A stretch of 34,262 bases of DNA from a bacterium (GCA_021790895.1 JAJYFM010000021.1:1-34262), one strand, 5' to 3'; counted from the first letter of the stretch, positions 26,782-34,262 are shown. Program-made: numbers and translations. Notes: generated by a model not told the origin, from the letters alone.

Positions 26782-27174
26782 ATGAGACCGATTTATTCAG
26801 CAGGTGCGATTGCTTCGCTTTTGGTTTTTGCGGCGCCCATTGCGGTGCTTGCCGGAGGTGGCTGCGATGCGGCGTTTGGAAGCGATGCGCCCGCGATCAT
26901 CAAGGTGCAATCGAGTTGGGGTCCCGCCGAGAAGGCAATGGCGGCCAGTCACTACGCGCGGGCGCTGCAAGAACTACTAGCGACGATGCCGGGCCTCCGG
27001 CAAATCCGAAATACGTTCATGCGTCGTTGCGTTGCGAGCGGCGCCGACATGCGCGTTGCCGCAGCACGAGCGGGTCTCTCCTACATGCGGACTCATCCCG
27101 GCGACTCCACCGGAGCGAGGAAAGCCGCGCAACGCGCATCGATCGACTTCCCATCGCCGCACAATTGCCCGTAA
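26782..27174 (+). CDS. Small exported protein of unknown function
   Basis: A 130-residue protein not recognised as any family. Residues 1-21 form a signal peptide (RPIYSAGAIASLLVFAAPIAVLA), followed by GGGC; the cysteine is not in a canonical lipobox, so simple cleavage after VLA is more likely than lipidation. The mature part is mostly helical by eye, with two or three further Cys (RRCVASG, HNCP) that could form disulfides in the periplasm. The ATG at 26782 is chosen because it places the signal peptide at the N-terminus; an ATG at 26764 would add six residues. The frame upstream (to 26605) runs through repeat sequence and is not counted. It converges on the NRAMP-like gene. Confidence 0.6.
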   Translation: MRPIYSAGAIASLLVFAAPIAVLAGGGCDAAFGSDAPAIIKVQSSWGPAEKAMAASHYARALQELLATMPGLRQIRNTFMRRCVASGADMRVAAARAGLSYMRTHPGDSTGARKAAQRASIDFPSPHNCP

Positions 27175-27185
27175 TACTGTATGAT

Positions 27186-27208
27186 GAGTCCCGATGTGAG
27201 GCGGACTC
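27186..27208. terminator. Weak hairpin between convergent genes
   Basis: GAGTCC (27186-27191) and GGACTC (27203-27208) form a 6-bp stem with an 11-base loop, between the small exported protein gene and the 3' end of the NRAMP-like gene. A CTTTAAAAG tract follows. It may be a weak bidirectional terminator; the stem is short. Confidence 0.25.
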
Positions 27209-27228
27209 CTTTAAAAGAACGAGTTGAT

Positions 27229-28563
27229 CTAGACGACTGAGGCGACCGTCAACGCGCCCACAATCACGACCGTAATCCAGGCGACGATATTAAAGAATAG
27301 CGAGTTCGTCCATGTCCCCATCAAGCGTTTGTTATTCACGAGCAGCAGCATGAGCACAAGGACAACCGGTAGCAAAGCGCCATTAAAAACCTGCGAGTAG
27401 AAGATGATCGCGAGCAACGGTGCGCCCGGCACGATCACGGTGAACGCGCCGATGAGCAGCAGGCCGAGGTAGAGGCTGTAGAAGATCTTCGCCTCGCTGA
27501 AGCTGCGATCGACGCCGCGCTCGAAGCCGAAGGCCTCGCAGACGTAGTAGGCGGTCGAGAGCGGCAGAATCGACGCGGTGAAGATCGCCGCGTTGAGCAG
27601 TCCGATGGCGAACAGCAACGATGCGAAATGTCCGGCAAGCGGTTGCAGGGCGACCGCAACGTCGCCCACGGCGTTGACGATCAGCGGATGCGGATTGCCG
27701 AGGTTGTGAACGTAGATCGTTGCTGCGCAGGCGACGACGATGAAGAAGGCGATGATGTCGGTGAAGAGCGCTCCGGAGACGACATCGATGCGCGAGGCGG
27801 CGTACTGTTCTTTTCGGACCCCTTTATCGACGATCGCCGATTGGATATAGAACTGCATCCATGGCGAGATCGTCGTCCCGATAATCGCGACGATCATGAC
27901 GAAATACGCCGTCGAGTGGGAAAAATGCGGGAAGAACGTTTGGTGAACGACGTCGTTCCATTTTGGGTGCACGATAACGGCGCTGATGACGTACGAAATA
28001 TAGACGGTACAAAAAACGAGAAAGATGCGCTCGACGATCTTATAGGTACCGCGCGTAACGGTGATAAAAACGAGAGCTGCCGCACCGAGCACCATCGCGA
28101 TGGTGAGTGCCTCGACATTGACTCCCGGCAGCCAGGTCGCGAAGATCGGCGCGATAGAAGCGATACCGGCGAATTCGGTTGCGGTGTTCCCCAAGTCGCA
28201 GACCACAAAGAGCAATAGCACGTAGAAGGTAACCCGCACGCCGAAGTTCTCGCGAATGAGATCGGCAAGCCCTTTCCCCGTCACTGCACCCATGCGCGCG
28301 CACATTTCTTGCGTGACGATGAGCGCCAGCGTGATCGGGATCAGCAGCCAGAGTAACGAATACCCGAATTGCGCTCCCGCTTGCGAGTAGGTGAGAATAC
28401 CGCCGACATCGTTGTCGGCATTCGCCGTGATGATGCCCGGCCCGACGACCGAAAGGAACATCAACACCGAACGCCACGTGGTGCGTCGCGGCACGAGTTG
28501 CTTGATCGTGCTGGAGTTCATGCGTCGGAGGCTCCAATCGGCGGACGGTAAAAAGTCGGACAT
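27229..28563 (-). CDS. NRAMP-family transporter, probable Mg2+ importer (NRMT type)
   Basis: A 444-residue membrane protein with about 11 TM helices of the NRAMP (SLC11) fold. In TM1 the Mn/Fe transporters have GPG-x8-DPGN; here the same spacing gives GPG...D52-V-G-G. In TM6 the usual MPH metal-binding motif is replaced by S233-P-W-M. This loss of the Mn/Fe site, with an M-box Mg2+ riboswitch directly upstream, points to an NRAMP-related magnesium transporter; direct proof of the ion is not in the sequence. The ATG at 28563 has a GGGGA site 8 bases upstream; an in-frame GTG at 28638 would start inside the riboswitch and is rejected. Expression should rise when Mg2+ is low. Confidence 0.88.
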   Translation of the reverse strand: MSDFLPSADWSLRRMNSSTIKQLVPRRTTWRSVLMFLSVVGPGIITANADNDVGGILTYSQAGAQFGYSLLWLLIPITLALIVTQEMCARMGAVTGKGLADLIRENFGVRVTFYVLLLFVVCDLGNTATEFAGIASIAPIFATWLPGVNVEALTIAMVLGAAALVFITVTRGTYKIVERIFLVFCTVYISYVISAVIVHPKWNDVVHQTFFPHFSHSTAYFVMIVAIIGTTISPWMQFYIQSAIVDKGVRKEQYAASRIDVVSGALFTDIIAFFIVVACAATIYVHNLGNPHPLIVNAVGDVAVALQPLAGHFASLLFAIGLLNAAIFTASILPLSTAYYVCEAFGFERGVDRSFSEAKIFYSLYLGLLLIGAFTVIVPGAPLLAIIFYSQVFNGALLPVVLVLMLLLVNNKRLMGTWTNSLFFNIVAWITVVIVGALTVASVV

Positions 28564-28618
28564 CGTACGTTCCCCGCACAACGACCGACGCAAACCGACG
28601 CTCGCGCGCCTCGCAGCC

Positions 28619-28770
28619 CCGACGTTGAGCTTTAGCACTGCACGCCGTGGGGTCTAGCCCCTTCCGCATTAAGCTCCGCCTTGACTCGACGGTGCCTGGT
28701 TACCCATTGGGGTCTCTCGACCTTTCCGGGTAGCGGCCTCTCCAACGTGCAGACGCCTCACCTAACGAGG
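28619..28770 (-). promoter_or_regulatory. M-box (ykoK leader) Mg2+ riboswitch
   Basis: Reading the minus strand from 28770, the conserved blocks of the M-box aptamer occur in order: CTCGTTAGGTGAGGC, GCTACCCGGAAA, GTCGAGAGAC, CCAATGGGTAACCAGG, TTAATGC and finally GTGCTAAAGCTCAACG near 28623-28640. P1 pairs CGTT at the 5' end with AACG at the 3' end. The aptamer lies about 55 bases before the ATG of the NRAMP-like gene. In the family, Mg2+ binding compacts the RNA and turns off expression of the Mg2+ transporter. No U-rich intrinsic terminator is seen between aptamer and ATG, so the off-switch may be ribosome-site masking or Rho; this cannot be decided here. Confidence 0.94.
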
Positions 28771-28815
28771 AATCCATTCCTATCGTACCCAGCGCTGTCA
28801 AGCGCGGGGCGCGGC

Positions 28816-29661
28816 TCAGCGCGCGAGCAGATCCGTGAGCGCCGCGGCGATCTGCGGATGGCGGAAGCGATAACCCGCGGCGAGCGTCTGCGTCGGCAGG
28901 ACGCGCTGCCCTTCGAGCACGACCGAGGCTCCCTCACCGAGCAGCGCGTGTAGCGCGAAGGCCGGTACGGGAAGGATCGCCGGACGATGAAGCGCCGCGC
29001 CGAGCGCCGCGGTGAACTCGGCATTCGTGACCGGAGCGGGTGCCGTCGCATTGAGGATCCCATCGAGACCATCGATCGCGGCGAGGTAGATCGCGATCTG
29101 ATCCTCGATATGAATCCAGGAGAACCACTGCTTTCCGCTCCCGACGATTCCCCCGAGGCCGAGTCTGAAGATCGGCAAGAGCTTCGCCAGCGCCCCGCCG
29201 TCGAGGCCGAGCACGACGCCCGTGCGCAAGAGGCTGACGCGCATGCCGAGTCCGCGTGCCTGGAGCGAGCGGCGCTCCCATTCGGCGCAGAGCGTTCCTA
29301 AAAAGTCGCTCCCCGCGGCGCTGTGCTCGTCGAATGTCGCCGTCTCGCTGCTGCCGTAATACCCGATCGCCGATGCGGCGACGAAAGCGCGCGGACGCGG
29401 CTGTCGCTCGGCAAGGGCAGAGAGAAATGCGGAGGTTGCCGCGATGCGGCTCGCGGCGATGCGATCCTTCACCGCTGAACTCCAGCGTTGAGCGATCGGT
29501 TCGCCGGCGAGATTGACGACGACATCGCAGCCGGCTGCGCGCTGTGCCGCCGCCGCTGGGTCGCGCATGCTCGCGAGCAGCACCTCGTCGCCGCGCGCGA
29601 GGAGCGCCGCTTGCAAATGCTTCCCGATGAATCCGGTTCCGCCGAGGAGTAGTATGCGCAT
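28816..29661 (-). CDS. TIGR01777-family NAD(P)-dependent epimerase/oxidoreductase (YfcH-like)
   Basis: A 281-residue extended-SDR protein of the TIGR01777 family. It has the Rossmann start GGTGFIG (7-13), VVNLAGEPIAQRWS typical of YfcH, the active-site region SAIGYYGS, and the DUF1731-like C-terminal part (LPVPAFALHALLGE...GYRFRHP). The substrate is unknown; relatives are often annotated as sugar-nucleotide epimerases. The ATG at 29661 follows GGAGGATCC. It lies 57 bases after the DUF2600 gene in the same direction and is probably the last gene of that operon. The M-box leader begins about 45 bases after its stop. Confidence 0.93.
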   Translation of the reverse strand: MRILLLGGTGFIGKHLQAALLARGDEVLLASMRDPAAAAQRAAGCDVVVNLAGEPIAQRWSSAVKDRIAASRIAATSAFLSALAERQPRPRAFVAASAIGYYGSSETATFDEHSAAGSDFLGTLCAEWERRSLQARGLGMRVSLLRTGVVLGLDGGALAKLLPIFRLGLGGIVGSGKQWFSWIHIEDQIAIYLAAIDGLDGILNATAPAPVTNAEFTAALGAALHRPAILPVPAFALHALLGEGASVVLEGQRVLPTQTLAAGYRFRHPQIAAALTDLLAR

Positions 29662-29718
29662 TGGATCCTCCGATCACTCGTGGAACGCTGCGAGCGAACG
29701 TCGAGTTGCAGCGACGAT

Positions 29719-30804
29719 CTAGGTCGCGGCGAACGATCGTTCGAGGGATTCGAGCAACGCCTCGGCTTCGACGGTATAGCCTTCGCGTTCGATTTTCGGG
29801 TGCGAGAGATAGAAGAGCGCCATAATGCGCAGTACGAAACGATGCGCGCGCGGAACGGCGAGATCGCGCAGCGCGGCATCGGCATCGGTTACGAGCGCGG
29901 CGAAGCGGGTGACGATTTCGTCGGGTGCATCGCTCGCATCGACCAAATTCAAATCACCGTGTTCGCGATCTTCCGCGCGATCGATGAACGAATCGAGTAA
30001 GACGTGAATCGCGGCGACATTCGGAAAATATGCCGAGTAGGCGGCGGCGACGTTCGCCGGACCGGCGGCGAGCAGTGCAAAGAGCGGCGCATAGACCTGG
30101 AACTGCGATCCGGTCGCGGCGACGAATTCGTTCCAACGCAGGTGCGCAAACGTGGAGCCGCGCTCGTCGAACCAGCGTCGGCAGTCGCGAATGCGGCTCT
30201 CGGCATCACCGTGCACCGTACTCTGCATGCGTGCGTAGAGCGCGGCGGCTTCGCGCGCAAAAGGGAGCACCGCGCCGATCCCATCGATCGCGCGTAGGTG
30301 GCCTTGCACGTCGAGAACGAGATCGCGCAGGTACCCGCCGTCTTCTCCGCACGGCCCGGAGATGTAGTAATCGCGGATCGGCGCTTCCGGATCGCAGGCG
30401 TCGGTGATGGCGCGATGGAGCACCGGGAATGCCTCCGGTTTCGTCGTCGGATGCCGGTCGCAAAGGTTATCGAGATAATCGTAGATGCTCTCGAGGGGTG
30501 CGACCACATCGATATATGCGCGCATCGACGCCGGCGGCAAAAACGTCGCCAATACTGCCGCTCCGGCAACATGGTAGGATTTCGTCTCGATACTCGCCAG
30601 CGCTTCCTTGCGCAGAAGCGGGTCGGGAATGCGACGCGCACGTTCGCGTATCCGTCGCAACGAACGCTCTGCAGTCGGAACGACATGCCACAAAAAACGG
30701 GCGAGGTCGCCGACGAAACGCGGCCGCTGAAAGAGCATCCGACGGCGCACGGGGCTTCGCAAAACGATGCGCGTCGCGGCAAAGATTTCGGCGTTGACTT
30801 TCAC
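29719..30804 (-). CDS. DUF2600 protein, tetraprenyl-beta-curcumene synthase-like (YtpB family)
   Basis: A 361-residue protein of the YtpB family, large terpene synthases that cyclise long-chain prenyl diphosphates such as heptaprenyl diphosphate. Family marks are SYHVAGAAVLA (76-86), the Asp-rich motif DYLDNLCDR (109-117), and the second acidic motif DSFIDRAEDREHGDLN (271-286), likely for Mg2+-diphosphate binding. No signal peptide. The GTG at 30804 overlaps the stop of glcE (GTGA), which fixes the start. No polyprenyl diphosphate synthase or squalene-hopene-type cyclase is nearby, so the prenyl substrate and any next step are unknown. Confidence 0.88.
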   Translation of the reverse strand: MKVNAEIFAATRIVLRSPVRRRMLFQRPRFVGDLARFLWHVVPTAERSLRRIRERARRIPDPLLRKEALASIETKSYHVAGAAVLATFLPPASMRAYIDVVAPLESIYDYLDNLCDRHPTTKPEAFPVLHRAITDACDPEAPIRDYYISGPCGEDGGYLRDLVLDVQGHLRAIDGIGAVLPFAREAAALYARMQSTVHGDAESRIRDCRRWFDERGSTFAHLRWNEFVAATGSQFQVYAPLFALLAAGPANVAAAYSAYFPNVAAIHVLLDSFIDRAEDREHGDLNLVDASDAPDEIVTRFAALVTDADAALRDLAVPRAHRFVLRIMALFYLSHPKIEREGYTVEAEALLESLERSFAAT

Positions 30805-31997
30805 GTATGCAGACCGTCGAAGAACGCGATTCCCGGGTTGAGAATCCCATGCGGATCGAAACGCTCTTTCAGCGCGCGCATCTGCGCGAACGCGTTCGGC
30901 AGCAGCCCGAAGCAGTCGAGGCGGTCGTGCACCTCTCCGCCGCCGGCGAGAATGCGCGCACGCGGCGCGCGGTCGTGCAGTGCGTCGTCGAGCATCCCGA
31001 CGACGTGGGTGAAACTCGCCGCATCGCCGACGGCTCGAACAGTCACGTCACCGTTCATGATATCGACGAGTAGATCGCGATGCATGTCGAAACGATCGAT
31101 GACGTCGGCGATGCTGTCGGCGAGCGCGAGCGCTTGCGATGGAAGCGAAACGCTGCGGTAACTCAACGCATTGAGGCCGGGGAGATGCATCGGCGCATCG
31201 AGCAGTCGCGTGAACGAGGCGTACGCACCGGCATCGAGCAGTCGCGTCTCGGGAATCCCCGCCCGGCCAAGCGCCGCGCGCCAATCCAGCGTTGCGCGCT
31301 CGAGTAATGCATTATCGCATTCGAGGAGAATCGCGATCCGTCCGTCGTCGCCGGGGTCGCCGTCGATCTCGCGATCGTAGCCGGCGATCCACCAAGCGGC
31401 AGCGGGTTCGGGGCGGAGGTTCCGGACCTGCGAGAACGCGCGCTCGCGCGTTCCATCGGGAAGCGCGGCGAGAAAGATGCGGGTCGATTCCGGGAGCGGA
31501 AGTGCTTTGAAATTCGCGCGCAACAAGATCGCGAGCGATCCCATCGAGCCGACAAAAAGCCGACTGAGATCGTACCCGGCGACGTTCTTGACCACCATCC
31601 CACCCGCGCGCGCGAGCGTTCCGTCGGCGAGCGCGAATTCGCTCCCAATCAACAGATCGCGCGGACGTCCGTAGCGATGTCGGCGCGGTCCACTCCATGC
31701 AGCGGCAAGAACTCCGCCGACGCTCGCTTGCGGAGCATTGGGCGCATCGAGCGGGAGAAACTGACGATGCTCGCGCAGCGTCTGCTCGAGTTGCGCTGCG
31801 GTTATCCCGCATTCGACAGCGATGGTAAGATCGCGTGGTTCATATTCGCGAATCGCGCGCCGCGAGCGAAGATCGATCTCGTCGGCGTCGATGACGCGGC
31901 GATGCATGCCGGAGAAGACGTCGCCGGCGCGCAGCGCGACCGGGCGCCGGTGCGCCGAAGCATCTGCGAGCGCGGCGGAGATCGCTGCGTCGTTCAC
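30801..31997 (-). CDS. glcE: Glycolate oxidase subunit GlcE (FAD-binding)
   Basis: A 398-residue FAD-binding (PCMH-type) subunit. It shows the GlcE pattern: REYEPRDLTIAVECGIT, LPLDAPNAPQASVGGVLA, the FAD loop GGMVVKNVAGYDLSRLFVGS and GSLAIL. Together with GlcD it oxidises glycolate or a related 2-hydroxy acid to a 2-oxo acid. The GTG at 31997 overlaps the glcD stop (GTGA). The usual third subunit, the iron-sulfur protein GlcF, is not downstream; a terpene-cyclase-like gene occupies that place instead. Confidence 0.92.
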   Translation of the reverse strand: MNDAAISAALADASAHRRPVALRAGDVFSGMHRRVIDADEIDLRSRRAIREYEPRDLTIAVECGITAAQLEQTLREHRQFLPLDAPNAPQASVGGVLAAAWSGPRRHRYGRPRDLLIGSEFALADGTLARAGGMVVKNVAGYDLSRLFVGSMGSLAILLRANFKALPLPESTRIFLAALPDGTRERAFSQVRNLRPEPAAAWWIAGYDREIDGDPGDDGRIAILLECDNALLERATLDWRAALGRAGIPETRLLDAGAYASFTRLLDAPMHLPGLNALSYRSVSLPSQALALADSIADVIDRFDMHRDLLVDIMNGDVTVRAVGDAASFTHVVGMLDDALHDRAPRARILAGGGEVHDRLDCFGLLPNAFAQMRALKERFDPHGILNPGIAFFDGLHT

Positions 31998-33376
31998 GTG
32001 CGCATCTCGCGACAGGAGATCCCCGAAGGAAAGATTTTTTCGGGGTTGAGCAGTGCATGCGGGTCGAAGATCTCACGCACGTTCGCCATCGCCGCGAGAT
32101 CCTCGGCACGATAGACCAGCGACATGCCGTTGCGTTTCTCGATGCCGACACCGTGCTCGCCGCTAATCGTTCCACCGAGCTCGACGGCGCGGGCTAACAC
32201 GATGTTCCCGATCTCGATCACCGCGGCGACCTGCCGCGCGTCGCGCTTATCGTAGAGCAACAGCGGGTGCAGGTTCCCATCGCCGGCATGGAAGACGTTG
32301 CCGACGACGATTCCGTGCTGCTTCGCTGCTTCATCGACGGTGGCGAGCATCTCGGGTAAACGCGTGCGCGGTACGCAGACATCTTGCGTGTAGTAATTCG
32401 GCGCGATGCGCCCGATCGCACCCGCTGCACCCTTGCGCCCGCGCCAGAGCGCTTCGCGCTGTTCGGTGCTCGTTGCCGCCTGCCACTTCGTCGCGCCGTG
32501 GGCGCGGGCGATGCGCGCGATTGCGCTGTCGGCGCTCGCGACTTCCTCGGGCTCGCCGGAGGATTCGACGAGCAGCACCGCAGCGGCGTCGGCGGGGTAG
32601 CCCGCGGCATAGGCGCTCTCGACGGCGCGCACGATCGTTGCGTCCATCATCTCCAGGGCGGTCGGGACGATCCCGGCGCCGACGATTGCGCTCACCGCCT
32701 CCGATGCGCTCTCGATACTGGGAAATGCGGCGAGCCAGACGCCGGTGGTCGGCGGGATGCGGAGTAGGCGGACCCAGGCCGAGGTCACGATGCCCAGCGT
32801 TCCCTCGCTCCCGACCAGCAGCGCGGTGAGGTCGTACCCGAGATCCTCGACGGCGGTGGTAAAACACTCGCCGCGCTCGTCGACGATCTCGAGCGCCAGC
32901 ACGTGGTTGACGGTCGTTCCGTAGGCGAGGCAGTGCGGCCCACCGGCATTGGTAGCGATATTTCCCCCGATCGTACTCGCGCGCTGCGAGGCGGGATCGG
33001 GAGCATAGAAAAAGCCGGTCGAAGCGATGCGTTCGCTCAGTTGAAGATTCACGAGTCCCGGCGCGACGCGCGCCCGGCGATTCTCAACGTCGAGCTCCAA
33101 GAGCCGGTTCATCCGCGCGAACGAGAGGACGACTCCTGCGCGGGCAGGCGCCGCGCCGCCGCAGAGCCCGGTTCCGGAACCGCGGGCGATGAGCGGCTCC
33201 TCGAGATCGCGGGCGATCTTCACCACCGCGCTCACCTGTGCGGCGGAGCTCGGCAGCACCACGGCACTCGGCAACACGCCTTGGCTGTAGGCGTCGAAGG
33301 AGTAACATGCAAGATCCTCCGGAGAGGTCTTGACGGCTTCCGCGCCCAGCGCTTCGATCAGTCGTTCGATTAACAC
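31994..33376 (-). CDS. glcD: Glycolate oxidase subunit GlcD / FAD-linked 2-hydroxy acid dehydrogenase
   Basis: A 460-residue FAD-linked oxidase of the GlcD family. The FAD-binding PCMH domain shows LIARGSGTGLCGGAAPARAGVVLS (about 60-83) and STIGGNIATNAGGPHCLAYG (about 130-150). The FAD-oxidase C domain shows VFHAGDGNLHPLLLYD and ends with SGEHGVGIEKR, the classic metal and substrate region. D-lactate dehydrogenase is a close alternative, but pairing with GlcE favours glycolate. The GTG at 33376 is the first start that gives the family N-terminus. It is the first gene of the minus-strand operon glcD-glcE-DUF2600-TIGR01777 and is divergent from the PilZ gene, with 66 bases between them. Confidence 0.93.
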   Translation of the reverse strand: MLIERLIEALGAEAVKTSPEDLACYSFDAYSQGVLPSAVVLPSSAAQVSAVVKIARDLEEPLIARGSGTGLCGGAAPARAGVVLSFARMNRLLELDVENRRARVAPGLVNLQLSERIASTGFFYAPDPASQRASTIGGNIATNAGGPHCLAYGTTVNHVLALEIVDERGECFTTAVEDLGYDLTALLVGSEGTLGIVTSAWVRLLRIPPTTGVWLAAFPSIESASEAVSAIVGAGIVPTALEMMDATIVRAVESAYAAGYPADAAAVLLVESSGEPEEVASADSAIARIARAHGATKWQAATSTEQREALWRGRKGAAGAIGRIAPNYYTQDVCVPRTRLPEMLATVDEAAKQHGIVVGNVFHAGDGNLHPLLLYDKRDARQVAAVIEIGNIVLARAVELGGTISGEHGVGIEKRNGMSLVYRAEDLAAMANVREIFDPHALLNPEKIFPSGISCREMRT

Positions 33377-33442
33377 GGTTCTCTGCCCGGTGTTTGGGCA
33401 TGCAGGAAGAGTCGCCTGCCCGGCTTAACGGCTCGACGGCAA

Positions 33443-33958
33443 ATGTTCATGTTCGGGAAGAAGAAGAAACCGACGACGAAGAGCATGCTTCGTGCGCAGC
33501 CCGGCGTGCAGCAGAAGCGCTCCGCGTTCCGCATGCCGGTCGAGTTCGAAATACTCTACGAGCTCGATGGCCGCAAAGGCCGACGTTCGGCGCTTGCCAA
33601 CGATCTGTCGGCGGGCGGGCTGCGCCTCGTCACCGACGAGGATCTCATCAAAGGCTCGCTGCTTCATCTCGACATCCAACTTCCCGCCGATTTTCTCGAC
33701 GAAATGACGGTTGAGAAAGAGGTCTTCAAACAGACGCCGTTCGGGCTGCGCCCCGAGAGCGTTCGCGAACGCCCTCCGGGCTTCGAGCCGATGCGGTTGC
33801 GCAGCAAAGCGCTCGCATCGTTCTACGATGTCGCGATGAAGAAATTCGCTTTCGGCATGGCGTTCGTCGATACGCCGCCGCCGATACAAGAAGAGTTGCA
33901 ACGCTTCATCCACCTCTGGCAGCTCAACTTTTTGCGCACGCGCCGCCACGACGATTAA
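33443..33958 (+). CDS. PilZ-domain protein (c-di-GMP binding)
   Basis: A 171-residue protein with a basic N-terminal tail (GKKKKPTTKS) and one PilZ domain. Both c-di-GMP contacts are visible: RxxxR as Arg26-SAF-Arg30, and D/NxSxxG as Asp54-L-Ser56-AG-Gly59. Such single-domain proteins transmit c-di-GMP levels to motility, adhesion or polysaccharide machinery; the target is unknown. The ATG at 33443 is taken; Met3 (33449) is a possible second start. Intergenic repeats begin about 10 bases after the stop. Confidence 0.92.
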   Translation: MFMFGKKKKPTTKSMLRAQPGVQQKRSAFRMPVEFEILYELDGRKGRRSALANDLSAGGLRLVTDEDLIKGSLLHLDIQLPADFLDEMTVEKEVFKQTPFGLRPESVRERPPGFEPMRLRSKALASFYDVAMKKFAFGMAFVDTPPPIQEELQRFIHLWQLNFLRTRRHDD

Positions 33959-33968
33959 CCCTCGCGGC

Positions 33969-34126
33969 TTTCACACCGAGTAGTCGCGCTTGTCACGCCG
34001 AGTAGCCGCGCTGTCACGCCGAGTAGCCGCGAAGCGGCGTATCGAGGCGCGCTTGTCACGCCGAGTAGCCGCCCCTTCGACTCGCTTCGCTCGCTCAGGA
34101 CTGGCTCCGCGGCGTATCGAGGCGCG
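33969..34126 (+). repeat. Cluster of forward palindromic repeat units
   Basis: Four forward units follow the PilZ gene. Two are truncated: one starts near 33970 (TCACACCGAGTAG) and one at 33991 (TGTCACGCCGAGTAG). The unit at 34012-34051 is complete, with the hairpin GCCGC-GAA-GCGGC between GAGTA and GTATCGAGG. The unit at 34054-34126 has the same GCCGC/GCGGC stem but a loop of about 40 bases (CCCTTCGACTCGCTTCGC...), like the long units near 26336 and 26607. No gene is supported here. Confidence 0.88.
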
Positions 34127-34135
34127 GTTACATCG

Positions 34136-34253
34136 CCCTCGATACGGCTGCTGCGCAGCCTACTCGGGCTGACACTGTTGGGCCCCTCGATACGCGCTTC
34201 GCGCTACTCGGGGTGACAAAATACGGCTGCTGCGCAGCCTACTCGGGGGGACA
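34136..34253 (-). repeat. Cluster of inverted palindromic repeat units
   Basis: Three units in the opposite orientation. At 34136-34174 the flanks CCTCGATAC and TACTCGG enclose GGCTGC-TGC-GCAGCC. At 34183-34218 they enclose GCGC-TTC-GCGC. At 34221-34253 a unit lacking its left flank repeats the GGCTGC stem. They face the forward cluster at 33969-34126, so the block as a whole could also fold into larger inverted structures. The window ends 9 bases later. Confidence 0.88.
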
Positions 34254-34262
34254 GGGGCGCGC

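Noticed and set aside
28564-28638. In-frame extension of the NRAMP-like gene to a GTG at 28638
   Set aside because: The added codons run through the 3' end of the M-box aptamer, and the ATG at 28563 has a GGGGA ribosome-binding site.
33990-34172. 60-codon open frame in the 3' repeat cluster
   Set aside because: It is made wholly of repeat units and encodes low-complexity Arg/Ala-rich sequence.
33969-34253. CRISPR array
   Set aside because: Repeats are palindromic, occur in both orientations, vary in length and have no regular unique spacers; no cas gene is present.

Overview
The window is GC-rich bacterial chromosome, densely coded, with many 4-base stop/start overlaps (ATGA, GTGA, TTGA) and frequent GTG or TTG starts. 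It holds no phage, transposase, CRISPR or rRNA. The gene mix (RND pump, TldD/TldE, D-Ala-D-Ala carboxypeptidase, PilZ protein, tetraprenyl-curcumene-synthase-like cyclase, Mg2+-riboswitch-controlled NRAMP relative) suggests a free-living bacterium, probably with an outer membrane. A candidate such as Eremiobacterota (WPS-2) would fit, but that placement is a guess from style and not shown by a marker gene.

Layout. 1-2.0 kb: two permeases of a peptide/nickel ABC importer, without ATPases or binding protein in view. 2.03-2.15 kb: tRNA-Leu(GAG) and a hairpin terminator. 2.2-3.5 kb: a solitary cobyrinate a,c-diamide synthase. 3.5-5.35 kb: a three-gene overlapping set (small membrane protein, SPFH/YdjI-like protein, unknown helical protein). 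5.4-8.9 kb: an RND transporter with about 100 extra residues between TM6 and TM7. 8.9-18.4 kb: a long same-strand run of SDR, M1 aminopeptidase with HEAT repeats, DacB-type carboxypeptidase, TldD, TldE, ACT-malic enzyme and an orphan OmpR-type response regulator. 18.5-23.7 kb: five genes joined by four successive 4-base overlaps: exported beta-propeller/phosphoesterase-like protein, DDAH-fold protein, metallophosphoesterase, ABC ATPase and ABC-2 permease. The first two appear to have lost their catalytic residues. 23.7-25.3 kb (minus): an isoprenylcysteine-methyltransferase-like membrane protein and a metallo-beta-lactamase-fold hydrolase with an N-terminal helix-turn-helix. 25.4-26.3 kb: thioredoxin reductase.

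26.3-26.8 kb and 33.96-34.26 kb carry an intergenic repeat family with constant flanks around a hairpin whose stem changes sequence while staying self-complementary. The first region also holds a 139-bp near-exact direct repeat. Between them, 27.2-33.4 kb is mostly minus strand: glcD, glcE, a DUF2600 terpene-cyclase-like gene and a TIGR01777 epimerase form one operon. Next comes an M-box Mg2+ riboswitch that leads an NRAMP-family gene whose metal-site motifs differ from the Mn/Fe transporters. A PilZ-domain gene closes the window.

The strongest points for a second look are the M-box/NRAMP-related Mg2+ transporter unit, the coupled five-gene cassette with two apparent pseudoenzymes and an ABC exporter, the covarying intergenic repeats, the RND insertion, and the HTH-MBL fusion.
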